Below, piece after piece: positions 1 to 8,214 of a stretch of 64,000 nt of DNA. Source of the DNA: Pontixanthobacter aquaemixtae (GTDB taxonomy: Bacteria > Pseudomonadota > Alphaproteobacteria > Sphingomonadales > Sphingomonadaceae); NCBI RefSeq assembly GCF_009827395.1, contig NZ_WTYX01000001.1, positions 770,001 through 834,000 of the forward strand. Direction: 5' to 3'. A program made the translations under genes and the position numbers. Within the stretch, counting starts at the first letter, position 1. The number at the start of each line of letters is the position of its first letter. The notes beneath the pieces are model-generated. The model saw nothing but the letters and a program-made list of their open reading frames with translations, did no database searches and had not been told where the DNA came from.

Positions 1-1
1 A

Positions 2-184
2 ATTCGACCTCATAGGTTGGTTGTTGTTGCCAGCCAACGGCTAGAACATGAGCGTAACAATTCCAATGCGATTGAACTTCGCCACACCGATATCGTGTTG
101 CGCGCCGATTGTGGGCCTTTTAAGCCGCTGCTACCGCAAGCCACCCAAACCAATGAGGTGCGCGTGCAGTGGATTACGCCTTGA
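2..184 (+). CDS. C-terminal fragment of an unidentified protein (cut by window edge)
   Basis: An open frame enters from the left edge, reads 60 codons without a stop and ends in TGA at 182-184. It overlaps the GTG start of the next gene by 16 bases, the kind of overlap seen inside operons, so I take it as the tail of a real upstream gene in the same transcript. The visible residues include LRHTDIVLRADCGPF and end VRVQWITP. I recognise no family. By position it could be another enzyme of the CoA-ester module that follows. Function unknown. Confidence 0.5.
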   Translation: MRPHRLVVVASQRLEHERNNSNAIELRHTDIVLRADCGPFKPLLPQATQTNEVRVQWITP

Positions 185-1335
185 ACGAAGAACAGCAAGA
201 GCTACGCGAGGCGGTCTTAAGGCTGTGCAGCGATTTCACCGATGAATATTGGCTGGATCGCGATGAAAGCGGTGAATTCCCCTTTGAATTCCACCGGACT
301 CTGGCCGAAGCAGGCTGGCTAGGCATTGCGATGCCGGAATCGGTTGGGGGTTCGGGACTGGGCATAACCGAAGCCGCGATCATGATGCAGGCGGTTGCGG
401 AATCCGGCGGCGGAATGACGGCCGCATCGAGCATTCATGGCCCCGTTTTCAGTCTGGAGCCAATTGCCCGCTTCGGCACGGAAGAGCAGCAACAACGCAT
501 GATCCCGCCGGTCCTCTCCGGCGAGGAGAAGATGTGCTTCGGTGTGACCGAACCCAATGTCGGTCTCGACACCACCAGGCTCAAGACGTTGGCCGTTCGC
601 GAAGAGGGCGGGTATCGCGTCAACGGTGAAAAGATCTGGATCACCAATGCGCATGTCGCCGACAAGATTATGCTGCTCGCGCGTACGACACCGCTAGAGG
701 ACGTAGAGAAGAAAACGCAGGGCCTATCCCTGTTCTATACCAGTCTCGACAAGTCCAAGGTGGAAACCCGCCTGATCCCTAAAATGGGACGACACGCAGT
801 CGGGTCGAACATGCTGTTCATCAATGATCTTTGGATCCCCGAGGAAGACAGGATTGGCGCCGAAGGTGACGGGTTCAAGATCATCCTTCAAGGCCTGAAT
901 CCGGAGCGGATTCTCCTTGGAGCCGAAGCGGTTGGGCTGGGCAGGGTGGCGATCAAACGCGCTGCGCAATATGCGCGGGAGCGGGTGGTTTTCGATCGCC
1001 CGATCGGAATGAATCAGGGCATCCAGCACCCGCTCGCCAAATGTTGGGCGCAGGTTGAAGCGGCCAATCTCATGGTCATGCAAGGGGCGGCCAAATTCGA
1101 TGCGAACGAGGAATGCGGAGTAGAGGCGAATGCGGGCAAATACCTTGCTGCTGAAGCCGGATTTGAAGCCTGTCACACCGCCATGCTAACGCTTGGCGGG
1201 ATGGGTTATGCGAAGGAATATCACCTTGAACGCTATCTGCGCGAAGTGCTGATTCCGCGAACTGCCCCAATCAGTCCGCATATGATCCTCAACTACCTCG
1301 CCGAGCGCGTGCTCGAGCTGCCTAAATCATACTGA
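169..1335 (+). CDS. Acyl-CoA dehydrogenase family protein
   Basis: FAD-dependent alpha,beta-desaturation of an acyl-CoA thioester in the cytoplasm. The 388 residues match the length of single-domain acyl-CoA dehydrogenases. The first family signature is visible as CFGVTEPNVGLDTT (near residues 125-140), and GGMGY precedes the C-terminal helix. The start is GTG, with GAGG at 155-158 ten bases upstream. Odd point: where classical enzymes carry Y-E/G-G-T-S-E with the catalytic glutamate, this one reads IPRTAPISPHMI and then ends LPKSY, so the base may lie elsewhere as in other subfamilies. It is followed by a CitE-like lyase 14 bases on. Family certain; substrate unknown. Confidence 0.9.
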   Translation: MDYALNEEQQELREAVLRLCSDFTDEYWLDRDESGEFPFEFHRTLAEAGWLGIAMPESVGGSGLGITEAAIMMQAVAESGGGMTAASSIHGPVFSLEPIARFGTEEQQQRMIPPVLSGEEKMCFGVTEPNVGLDTTRLKTLAVREEGGYRVNGEKIWITNAHVADKIMLLARTTPLEDVEKKTQGLSLFYTSLDKSKVETRLIPKMGRHAVGSNMLFINDLWIPEEDRIGAEGDGFKIILQGLNPERILLGAEAVGLGRVAIKRAAQYARERVVFDRPIGMNQGIQHPLAKCWAQVEAANLMVMQGAAKFDANEECGVEANAGKYLAAEAGFEACHTAMLTLGGMGYAKEYHLERYLREVLIPRTAPISPHMILNYLAERVLELPKSY

Positions 1336-1349
1336 GGGAGCCAGATCTG

Positions 1350-2234
1350 ATGCCGCAGGACCAATCCTTGCCAATGCGCTCCTGGCTGTTTTCGCCGGGC
1401 GACAGCGAAAAGAAGATGACCAAGGCCGCACAAGGCGCTGCCGATATCGTGATCTTCGATCTGGAAGATGCCGTTGCAACCGAGAACAAGCCGATGGCTC
1501 GCCAGATGGTGCATGATTTTCTCGTGTCGCACGCACAAGAGCGGCAACGTCTTTGGGTGCGGGTCAATCCGCTCGATGGGCCTTACACGCTAGGCGATCT
1601 TGCTGCGATAATGCCGGGAAAGCCGGGCGGGATCATGCTGCCCAAAGTGTATGGCCGGCAGGATGCAGAGGCTCTCGATCATTATTTGTCCGCGCTCGAA
1701 GTTGCCAATGGCATAGAAGAAGGCACAACGCCGGTGATCGTGCTTGTTACCGAAACGTCTGAAAGCATGTTTCACGCAGGCGATTTCAAGGGCGTGCGCC
1801 GATTGATCGCAATGACATGGGGCGCCGAAGACCTTGCGGACTCGATCGGTGCAAGCTCCAACGTCAATGAGGACGGAAGCTATTCGTTCACTTATGAATT
1901 GGCGCGCAGCATGTGTTTGCTCGGCGCTTCGAAAGCCGGAGTGGCGCCGATAGAGACTATTCAGGGCGATTTTCGCGATCTGGAAAAGCTGCGCAAACGG
2001 GCGGGAATGGTGCGGCGGGATGGCTATCGCGGGATGTTGGCGATCCACCCTGCGCAAGTCGATGTCATCAATGATGCGTTTACACCGACCGCGGAAGAGA
2101 TTGCCGAAGCCCGCGAGATTGTGGCTGTTTTTGAAGCAAATCCAGGCGTGGGTACGATCGGGTACAAGGGTGGAATGCTTGATCGCCCGCATCTGTCGCG
2201 AGCCCGGCAATTGCTTGCTCAGGTAGAGGAATAG
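1350..2234 (+). CDS. HpcH/HpaI aldolase family, CitE-like CoA-ester lyase
   Basis: Probable Mg-dependent retro-Claisen cleavage of a hydroxyacyl-CoA, as in malyl-CoA or citramalyl-CoA lyases. The 294 residues follow the family order: LFSPGD near the N-terminus, VIFDLEDAV (around residue 35), VRVNPLDGP, TWGAEDLADSIGA and the conserved AIHPAQVDVINDAF in the last quarter. The ATG follows GAGGGAG. The stop overlaps the next start by one base, so translation is probably coupled. A CoA-transferase next door recalls the ripA-ripC pairing of itaconate degradation, where RipC cleaves citramalyl-CoA to acetyl-CoA and pyruvate. That assignment is inference only; other beta-hydroxyacyl-CoAs are possible. 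Confidence 0.88.
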   Translation: MPQDQSLPMRSWLFSPGDSEKKMTKAAQGAADIVIFDLEDAVATENKPMARQMVHDFLVSHAQERQRLWVRVNPLDGPYTLGDLAAIMPGKPGGIMLPKVYGRQDAEALDHYLSALEVANGIEEGTTPVIVLVTETSESMFHAGDFKGVRRLIAMTWGAEDLADSIGASSNVNEDGSYSFTYELARSMCLLGASKAGVAPIETIQGDFRDLEKLRKRAGMVRRDGYRGMLAIHPAQVDVINDAFTPTAEEIAEAREIVAVFEANPGVGTIGYKGGMLDRPHLSRARQLLAQVEE

Positions 2235-3505
2235 TGGCTCAATCCATAGCCATCGAGCAGCTTGATCTCTCCGCAATTCTGAAGCCCGGCGATGCCATCG
2301 TCATGGGGCAGGCTTGCGGCGAGCCGACCAGCTTGCTCGAAGCGCTCATCGAACAGGGCAGCACGATTCCCGATCTAAAGCTGTTTATCGCGACCAGCTT
2401 TTCCGGCCTTTTCGATGAAAATTGCATAGATAGTTTTTCGCTGAGCAGCATGGGGGCAATCGGATTGCTCCGCAAGATGACAAAGCTGGGCGCTTTGAAA
2501 GTAATTCCGGTCCATGTCAGCCAGGTTGCCCCGCTCATCAGCGCAGGGGTAATCCCGTGCGATGTCGCTATGGTCCAGCTTAGTCCGGCGAATGCGAATG
2601 GCAATCACAGCTACGGCTTGATAAGCGACTATACCGGTGCGGCTATTGAGAAAGCGCGTATCGTCATTGCCGAGATAAATCAACAAGTACCGTTCACTTT
2701 CGGAGAAACTGTCTCGGCATCGGCGATCGACATTGCGGTTGAAGCAGATCGGGCTCCGGTAGAAGTTTCGCCAGCCAATATCGGCGAGATTGACAAACAG
2801 ATTGCGGCATTTTGTGCCGACTACATTGGTGATGGCTGCGTGCTCCAGACCGGGGTGGGCGCGGTTCCCGATGCCATTTTGCGGCAACTCCATGACCGCA
2901 AAGATCTGGGCGTTCATTCGGGAATGTTGGGTGATGGGCTGGTTGATCTGGCCGAAGCCGGTGTGCTCACAAACGCGCGCAAGGAAGTCGACGTGGGTGT
3001 GTCCATCAACGGTGCGCTGATTGGGACAAGGCGTCTGTATGACTGGGCCCACGAAAATCCGTCAATCCGGATGTGTGCAACCAGCTACACGCATGACGCC
3101 GCCGTTCTTTCGCGTCTATCCCGGCTTGTTACGATCAACTCCGCAATCGAAATCGATTTGACCGGTCAGGTAAATGCAGAACAATCAGGTCCTGCCTATC
3201 TGGGCGGCACGGGCGGTTCGGTTGATTTTGTCCGGGCAGGGGCGCGTTCTCCGGGCGGTGCTTCGATCATTGCGCTGGCTTCAACCGCGAAACAGGGATC
3301 GATCAGCAAGATCGTTCCGGCATTGTCGGGCCCGGTCACCACGGCCAGGTCCGAGGTAGATGTCATTGTAACCGAATATGGCGCGGCCGAGCTCAAGGGA
3401 AAAACTTTGGCGGAACGCGCTGACCAACTAATCGCGATTGCGCATCCGGACTATCGCGATGGCCTTGACCGAGCAGCGCACGAAATTCGCAAGAGAGGAT
3501 TTTGA
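2234..3505 (+). CDS. Acetyl-CoA hydrolase/transferase family CoA-transferase
   Basis: A 423-residue member of the family that includes 4-hydroxybutyrate CoA-transferase and RipA, which moves CoA between carboxylic acids. The family core LQTGVGAVPDAIL (residues 204-216) and DLGVHSGMLGDGL (224-236) are clear. In 4-hydroxybutyrate CoA-transferases the equivalent of the second motif reads HTEM, and as I recall its Glu is the covalent catalytic residue. Here that position is Gly230, so the chemistry should differ or use another acid; Glu62 in FDENC is a candidate. The start is GTG, overlapping the previous TAG by one base. Likely role: activating the acid that the neighbouring dehydrogenase, hydratase and lyase then process. 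Confidence 0.87.
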   Translation: MAQSIAIEQLDLSAILKPGDAIVMGQACGEPTSLLEALIEQGSTIPDLKLFIATSFSGLFDENCIDSFSLSSMGAIGLLRKMTKLGALKVIPVHVSQVAPLISAGVIPCDVAMVQLSPANANGNHSYGLISDYTGAAIEKARIVIAEINQQVPFTFGETVSASAIDIAVEADRAPVEVSPANIGEIDKQIAAFCADYIGDGCVLQTGVGAVPDAILRQLHDRKDLGVHSGMLGDGLVDLAEAGVLTNARKEVDVGVSINGALIGTRRLYDWAHENPSIRMCATSYTHDAAVLSRLSRLVTINSAIEIDLTGQVNAEQSGPAYLGGTGGSVDFVRAGARSPGGASIIALASTAKQGSISKIVPALSGPVTTARSEVDVIVTEYGAAELKGKTLAERADQLIAIAHPDYRDGLDRAAHEIRKRGF

Positions 3506-3508
3506 GAC

Positions 3509-4276
3509 ATGAGCGATGCTGTCCTGTTCGAAGCCCGCAATGACGGGATTGCTGTTCTGACAATCAACCGGCCGGACCAGCGCAATTGCCTGAGCAAGGA
3601 AGTGCGCGATGCGCTGCGTGAAAAGTGGGAGATGTTCAAGGCCGACGATAGCCTTCGTGTGGGGATCCTGACGGGTAGTGGGGAAAAGGCTTTTTGTGCC
3701 GGAGGTGATCTCAAGGAAATGGTCGAGCGCAAGTTGCGGGTTCCGCCGCGCGACATGTTTCCGGTCCCCTATGAAAATATGCGGTTGAGCAAACCGACAA
3801 TCGCGGCGGTCAACGGTATCGCATTTGCCGGCGGATGGATGATCGCGCAAGCGTGCGATCTGTGTGTTGCCAGTTCAGCAGCCAAATTCGCAATTACCGA
3901 GGTTAAAGTGGGCCGTGGGTCACCATGGGCATCGCCGCTGATCCATATGATCCCGCAGCGGATCATGATGGAGATCATTCTTACCGGGAAGCCGATCTCT
4001 GCGCAGCGGGCTTACGAAATCGGCTTGGTCAACCGGCTGGCCGATCCCGAATCTCTCATGGATTGCGCGTTGGAACTGGCGCGTGAAGTGATCGAAGGCG
4101 CCCCTCTGTCGGTAGAAGCGGGGCGTAACACCGTCATGCTGGCGACAGAGATGGGGCGGGCAGAGGCGCTTGATGCCGCATGGGAGGCTCACGAAGAGGC
4201 TTACAACAGCGATGATGCACAAGAAGGCCCGCTGGCGTTCTCACAAAAGCGAAAACCTGTCTGGAAAGGCGAATAA
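3509..4276 (+). CDS. Enoyl-CoA hydratase/isomerase (crotonase) family protein
   Basis: A 255-residue crotonase-fold enzyme, probably hydrating or isomerising an enoyl-CoA. The first oxyanion-hole motif is FCAGGDLKEM (around residues 65-75) and the second is IAFAGGWMIAQACD (around 108-121). GWM replaces the more usual GGG, which suggests a specialised acyl pocket. ITEVKVGRG follows at the place of the catalytic acidic residues. The gene starts three bases after the CoA-transferase stop and ends the rightward operon. It is convergent with the SDR at 4302, with no obvious hairpin terminator in the 25 bases between them. Confidence 0.9.
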   Translation: MSDAVLFEARNDGIAVLTINRPDQRNCLSKEVRDALREKWEMFKADDSLRVGILTGSGEKAFCAGGDLKEMVERKLRVPPRDMFPVPYENMRLSKPTIAAVNGIAFAGGWMIAQACDLCVASSAAKFAITEVKVGRGSPWASPLIHMIPQRIMMEIILTGKPISAQRAYEIGLVNRLADPESLMDCALELAREVIEGAPLSVEAGRNTVMLATEMGRAEALDAAWEAHEEAYNSDDAQEGPLAFSQKRKPVWKGE

Positions 4277-4301
4277 TTCTGTCTGCCTGGCTGCGCTGGA
4301 T

Positions 4302-5216
4302 CTATTCGCCTTTATGCGCCCACTCAAAGCTCTTGCCGAGGTGATCGGCCATTCCGCTGGGGTAGGGCGGGAATGTCCATTGCTCTGACGCGTCGCGGAT
4401 CGCGTCAATTTCACCCGCAATCTGTTCGATCGTCCAGGAAGGATGGAACACGCCTTTGCTTTCGGTAGTGAAGGCACGTGCCATGCGCCCAGCTGCCGCG
4501 ACCAGATGTTCGCCAGACAAAGCGCAATCTTCATGGCAAAGATAGGCCACCATCGGTGCAACAAGCTCGGGCTCCATAGGCGGATATGCGCTGGTATCCA
4601 GCCCGTCCGCCATTCGCGTCACCGCAGCGGGGATAATCGTGTTGGATTTGATCCCATGATCGCCGCCCTCCAGCGCGATGACATTGTTCAAACCCATCAA
4701 AGCGGCCTTTGACATTCCGTAATTTACGGTCGTCTGGCTGCCGTAAAGACCGCTGCAAGAACTGGTCATGACAATGCGGCCATATCCTGCCGATATCATG
4801 TGCGGCATCGCGGCCCTGGCTAGGTAGAACCCGCCGCGCATATGCACGTCAATTACCGCGTCAAAATCTTCCAGCGGGATCTCGTGGATCAATCCATAAC
4901 GCACATTTCCGGCGTTATGGACAAGGATGTCCAACTGCCCCCATTCGTCTATGGCGGCTGCGACCATTTCTTCCGCGCCTTCAGGAGTCGCGACTGAAGC
5001 GGTGCTGGCGATGGCCTCGCCCCCGGCGGCCCTGATCTCCGCCACGACATCCTCGGCCGGATTGGCCACGATCTCGTCACCACGCTGAGCGCTGCCATTG
5101 TCATTGACGACAATTTTCGCGCCACGTTCGGCCAGCAAAAGGGCGTATGATCGCCCGAGGCCGCGACCGGCCCCCGAAATCAAGGCTGTTCGCCCGTCGA
5201 AACGCAATTCATCCAT
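4302..5216 (-). CDS. SDR-family oxidoreductase, MFE-2/HSD17B4-like
   Basis: NAD(P)-dependent alcohol/ketone oxidoreductase of 304 residues. The cofactor loop is ISGAGRGLGRS at the N-terminus, followed by VVNDNG, which resembles the NDxGG stretch of multifunctional-enzyme-2 hydroxyacyl-CoA dehydrogenases. NAG and the catalytic YGMSK are present. The frame is open further upstream, but ATG at 5216 has GGAG just before it and begins the typical MDELRFDGRTALISG, so I choose it. Monocistronic and divergent from the Rieske gene at 5402. An oxidation of a 3-hydroxyacyl-CoA is plausible but unproven. Confidence 0.88.
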   Translation of the reverse strand: MDELRFDGRTALISGAGRGLGRSYALLLAERGAKIVVNDNGSAQRGDEIVANPAEDVVAEIRAAGGEAIASTASVATPEGAEEMVAAAIDEWGQLDILVHNAGNVRYGLIHEIPLEDFDAVIDVHMRGGFYLARAAMPHMISAGYGRIVMTSSCSGLYGSQTTVNYGMSKAALMGLNNVIALEGGDHGIKSNTIIPAAVTRMADGLDTSAYPPMEPELVAPMVAYLCHEDCALSGEHLVAAAGRMARAFTTESKGVFHPSWTIEQIAGEIDAIRDASEQWTFPPYPSGMADHLGKSFEWAHKGE

Positions 5217-5315
5217 GTGCAAGCTCCGCTGGTTCCGCACGGTTTGGCGGAATATCCAAGAGCTAGCGGGCAATTGCGCTGCGAAGCAAGCAGCAGGGCA
5301 TTTTGCCCCGCGAGT

Positions 5316-5329
5316 TTCGCCGTGGCGAT
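5316..5329. promoter_or_regulatory. WTCGC-N4-GCGAW site, Rieske/SDR divergent promoter
   Basis: TTCGC-CGTG-GCGAT. It lies 73-86 bases before the Rieske ATG and 100 bases before the SDR start, so it could serve both directions. Its right arm is also the beginning of the larger palindrome at 5325-5346. Confidence 0.6.
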
Positions 5330-5346
5330 CACCTGCGGGTGATCGC
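5325..5346. repeat. Perfect 9-bp inverted repeat in divergent promoter
   Basis: Arms GCGATCACC (5325-5333) and GGTGATCGC (5338-5346) with a 4-base TGCG spacer. It sits midway in the 185-base gap between divergently transcribed genes. A dimeric regulator site is the simplest reading; a transcribed hairpin is possible but no T-run follows. Confidence 0.6.
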
Positions 5347-5401
5347 TTGCACCTATGCTGGTGATGGCGCACTCTAGCTGATGCAATAGCTGGAGCGAGC
5401 G

Positions 5402-6757
5402 ATGAACAAGCCTTTTCCTGATAGTGAAATGCTACAAAAACCCGTGCGCGTGCCGGCCGAGGCCTATATTTCGCGCGAATACGCGGCGCAGGAGCAGGAG
5501 CGGTTGTGGCGCAAGGTTTGGCTTCAGGCGGGACGGACCGAAGATCTCAAAAAGGCCGGGGACTTCATAACTTACGAGATTGGTTCCGATTCAGTGGTTA
5601 TCGTGCTGGATGAAAGCGGGGATCTCGCCGCTTATCACAACGTTTGCCCGCATCGTGGTCGGCGGTTGGTCGATGTTCCTTCGGGTGAGCGGAACGCATG
5701 CGGAACGCGGAAAAACTTCATTTGCGGGTATCACGGCTGGACCTTTGGCCTCGATGGCGAAAACACATTTGTCGAACATGAGGAAGACTGGCAGGGCGCG
5801 CTCTGCAATGGCCGGGGCGATCTGAGCAAGGTCTGTGTCGAAAGCTGGGGCGGGTGGATATTCATCAACCTGGACCCTGAATGCGAGCCCTTGGCGGATT
5901 TCCTCGGCGTGATTCCGCAGATGCTTGAGCCCTATCAGCTCCAAAATATGCGCGCACGTTGGCGCAAGTGGATCATCTTCGACTGCAATTGGAAAGTCGC
6001 GATGGAGGCTTTTTGCGAAACGTACCATGTCGCCACCACGCATCCTGAATTCAATGCCTATGGCAAGTTTCGCGGCTGGTCGCGCAACCACGGCCTGCAT
6101 ACCAATATCGGCTATGAGGCGCCCAAGGGCATGGAGGAAGACACCGGAAAAATGCGCGTCGGGACAGAAGGGATTGACCCGCGTGCCACCACTGCGGAAA
6201 TGCAGAATTACACCTGGGAAGCGGCCAACACCAATACTACCGAAAAGCTGGTAGAGGTTGCCAACCGGTTGGTAGATGAGCTTCCCGAAGGCACATCTGC
6301 GGCTGAGGTTTCAGCATACTGGATCAAGACCGCGCGGGAAGAGGACGCTGCGCGCGGTGTTGTCTGGCCTGAGGTCGCGCCCGAACACACTGTCGAGGCA
6401 GGCACGGCATGGCAGGTTTTCCCTAACTTCCAGATCGGGCAGGGCGTCCAGAATATGCTCTGCTACCAAGCCCGGCCTTATAAGGGCGATCCCGACAAAT
6501 GCATTTTCGAAGCATCCGTCTACCAACTCTATCCCGACGGCGAAGAGCCTGAAACACAATGGGAATATACCGAGCCGGAAGATTGGCCCCCTGTGCTGCA
6601 GCAGGATTTCTCCAACATGGCCGCGGTGCAGGAAGGTATGAAAAGCGCCGGCTTCGCTGGAGCACAGCCCAACCCTTATATGGAAAGGGCGGTTGCCAGC
6701 CTGCACACAAACCTCGCGCGGTACATGGGCGCTGGTGAGCCTGTGCCCCTTGATTAA
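5402..6757 (+). CDS. Rieske non-heme iron oxygenase, alpha subunit
   Basis: Ring-hydroxylating-type oxygenase of 451 residues. The Rieske [2Fe-2S] ligands are Cys82, His84, Cys108 and His111 (CPHRG ... CGYHGW). The mononuclear iron ligands are visible in TYHVATTH (HxxxxH) with an Asp likely in VLQQDFSNM. The gap between the two Rieske pairs is 23 residues, longer than the roughly 17 usual. Paralogue of the enzyme at 30056: they share DELPEGT, VVWPE, PDKCIFE and the C-terminal PNP ... LH-N-LA pattern. No reductase gene is nearby. The next gene, 19 bases downstream, encodes an NTF2-fold protein, the same fold as oxygenase beta subunits. Confidence 0.93.
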   Translation: MNKPFPDSEMLQKPVRVPAEAYISREYAAQEQERLWRKVWLQAGRTEDLKKAGDFITYEIGSDSVVIVLDESGDLAAYHNVCPHRGRRLVDVPSGERNACGTRKNFICGYHGWTFGLDGENTFVEHEEDWQGALCNGRGDLSKVCVESWGGWIFINLDPECEPLADFLGVIPQMLEPYQLQNMRARWRKWIIFDCNWKVAMEAFCETYHVATTHPEFNAYGKFRGWSRNHGLHTNIGYEAPKGMEEDTGKMRVGTEGIDPRATTAEMQNYTWEAANTNTTEKLVEVANRLVDELPEGTSAAEVSAYWIKTAREEDAARGVVWPEVAPEHTVEAGTAWQVFPNFQIGQGVQNMLCYQARPYKGDPDKCIFEASVYQLYPDGEEPETQWEYTEPEDWPPVLQQDFSNMAAVQEGMKSAGFAGAQPNPYMERAVASLHTNLARYMGAGEPVPLD

Positions 6758-6776
6758 GGCAAGGGACGTCAGTTCG

Positions 6777-7349
6777 ATGTCAGATACGAAGATCGATGAA
6801 ATTCTGGAGACGGTCCGTTATTTGAAAGACCGGCAAGACATCCTCGACTGCATCATGCGCGAAGTGCGTGGCCGCGACCGTCACGATGAGGACCTTACCC
6901 GATCTTGCTATTGGGAAGACGGTTTTGACGAGCATGGGCCAAGCATCATGCAAGGCCCCGAATATCCCGCGCGCGCCAACGCCGGGCATGCGGCTTTTTT
7001 CTCTATGACAACGCATAACATCACCAGTCACACCTGCGAAATTGACGGGGCGACCGCGAATTGTGAGACCTATGTTGTTGGCACTTTGCTGTCGAAGGAC
7101 GGGGGAACCTGTACGTTTGCGCCGGGCCGCTACATTGATCGTTTGGAGAAACGCGAGGGCGAGTGGCGAATTCTCCATCGCCGGTGCACAGTTGATATGT
7201 CACTGGAGGGCAGTGCCGAATGGGTACACGGACCGGCGGTCAAGGGGTTCCTGAGACCGACATGGGACAAGGACGATATATCCTACAAGCGGCCAATTGC
7301 AGTCGGCTCTGACGGGCCGCGTTGGGGGGATGGCGATCCTAGCGAATGA
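6777..7349 (+). CDS. NTF2/SnoaL-like protein, possible oxygenase partner
   Basis: A 190-residue protein of the nuclear-transport-factor-2/SnoaL superfamily. The pattern DRQDILDCI ... EDLTRSCYWEDGFDEHG is typical of the SnoaL_4 group, and the C-terminal half ends in strands such as GRYIDRLEKREGEWRI. The frame is open back to 6693, but ATG 6777 starts the conserved region. It follows the Rieske alpha gene closely, so it may act as a small subunit or process the hydroxylated product; the second is just as likely because many such proteins are isomerases or cyclases. It overlaps the convergent SDR gene by 11 bases. Confidence 0.75.
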   Translation: MSDTKIDEILETVRYLKDRQDILDCIMREVRGRDRHDEDLTRSCYWEDGFDEHGPSIMQGPEYPARANAGHAAFFSMTTHNITSHTCEIDGATANCETYVVGTLLSKDGGTCTFAPGRYIDRLEKREGEWRILHRRCTVDMSLEGSAEWVHGPAVKGFLRPTWDKDDISYKRPIAVGSDGPRWGDGDPSE

Positions 7350-8214
7350 TCAGCGGATATTGCTCGCGCGGTGCCAGCTGATGCGTTTCGCGCGCGGATT
7401 GCGGCACCCGTCCTTCGGCATCGGCGACTCCGTATCGCTGGCCCAGTTCCGCGCCGATCAGGGTCTGGCCGGATAGGTCGTGCAGGCCCTTGTCTTGCAA
7501 GAGTTCCCACAACACATGCCCGGTGAAATCTGGCGTTTCCAAGCGATCAAGAAGAAAAGAGTATTTCTCTGGCTCCTGATCAATCATGTCGAGCAAGCGT
7601 TCGGTCGCGAGCCCGCCCATCCAGACAGATATTGCCGAAACGCCTGTGTCGGCCAAATCGACCGCCATGTCTGCCGCCATCTTGTCGAGCGCAGCCTTGT
7701 GGGCGCCATAGGCGGGGCCGTAACAATAATGGACCGCGCCAGGTGAAGAGGTAAAAGCGATCAGACCGCCACCTTGTTTCACCATCATTTGCGCCGCAAA
7801 CCAGCTGGCCTCGTAAGAGCTTTTGATCCCGACATCGAGCATCCTGCCGAGCGAAATAGGCTTCTCCCAGAAGTTGCCGGGGGTCGTCAGTGCATCCTGA
7901 ATAGCGCAGGCATTGTTTACGAGAAGGTCGAGTCGGCCGCTTTCGCTCTCGATCCGCTCAAACAGCGCGGCCACATCGCTTTCGACCGAGTGGTCACAGC
8001 GAACGGGAATTCCTGTGCCGCCAACCTCGGTCACTTCATTAGCGGTCTGTTCAACAGTGCCGCCGAGCCTGTTGTCGGTCGTGCCCGATGATCGGGCGGT
8101 TACGTAGACGGTGCAGCCATGCGAGCCAAGCGCGCGGGCTATTCCCCGGCCGGCACCTCTGCTTGCGCCGGTTACAAGCGCAATCGGCGGCGGACCGGAA
8201 TTGTCGGCTTTCAC
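7339..8214 (-). CDS. SDR-family oxidoreductase, DHRS1-like
   Basis: A 291-residue short-chain dehydrogenase. The dinucleotide loop is VTGASRGAGRGIARAL, the structural motif is VNNACA (NAC instead of NAG), and the catalytic pair is in YGAHK. The long C-terminal part after the active site (YGV..EGRVPQ) fits the DHRS1-like group. Its ATG overlaps the stop of the TauD gene by four bases (ATGA), so the two are probably made together. The TauD product may be the alcohol or hemiacetal substrate, which is inference. Confidence 0.88.
   Translation of the reverse strand: MKADNSGPPPIALVTGASRGAGRGIARALGSHGCTVYVTARSSGTTDNRLGGTVEQTANEVTEVGGTGIPVRCDHSVESDVAALFERIESESGRLDLLVNNACAIQDALTTPGNFWEKPISLGRMLDVGIKSSYEASWFAAQMMVKQGGGLIAFTSSPGAVHYCYGPAYGAHKAALDKMAADMAVDLADTGVSAISVWMGGLATERLLDMIDQEPEKYSFLLDRLETPDFTGHVLWELLQDKGLHDLSGQTLIGAELGQRYGVADAEGRVPQSARETHQLAPREQYPLIIR

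Noticed and set aside
3821-3870. TCGC-N4-GCGT-like near-match within the hydratase gene
   Set aside because: It lies inside coding sequence and lacks the last palindrome base; not counted as a site.
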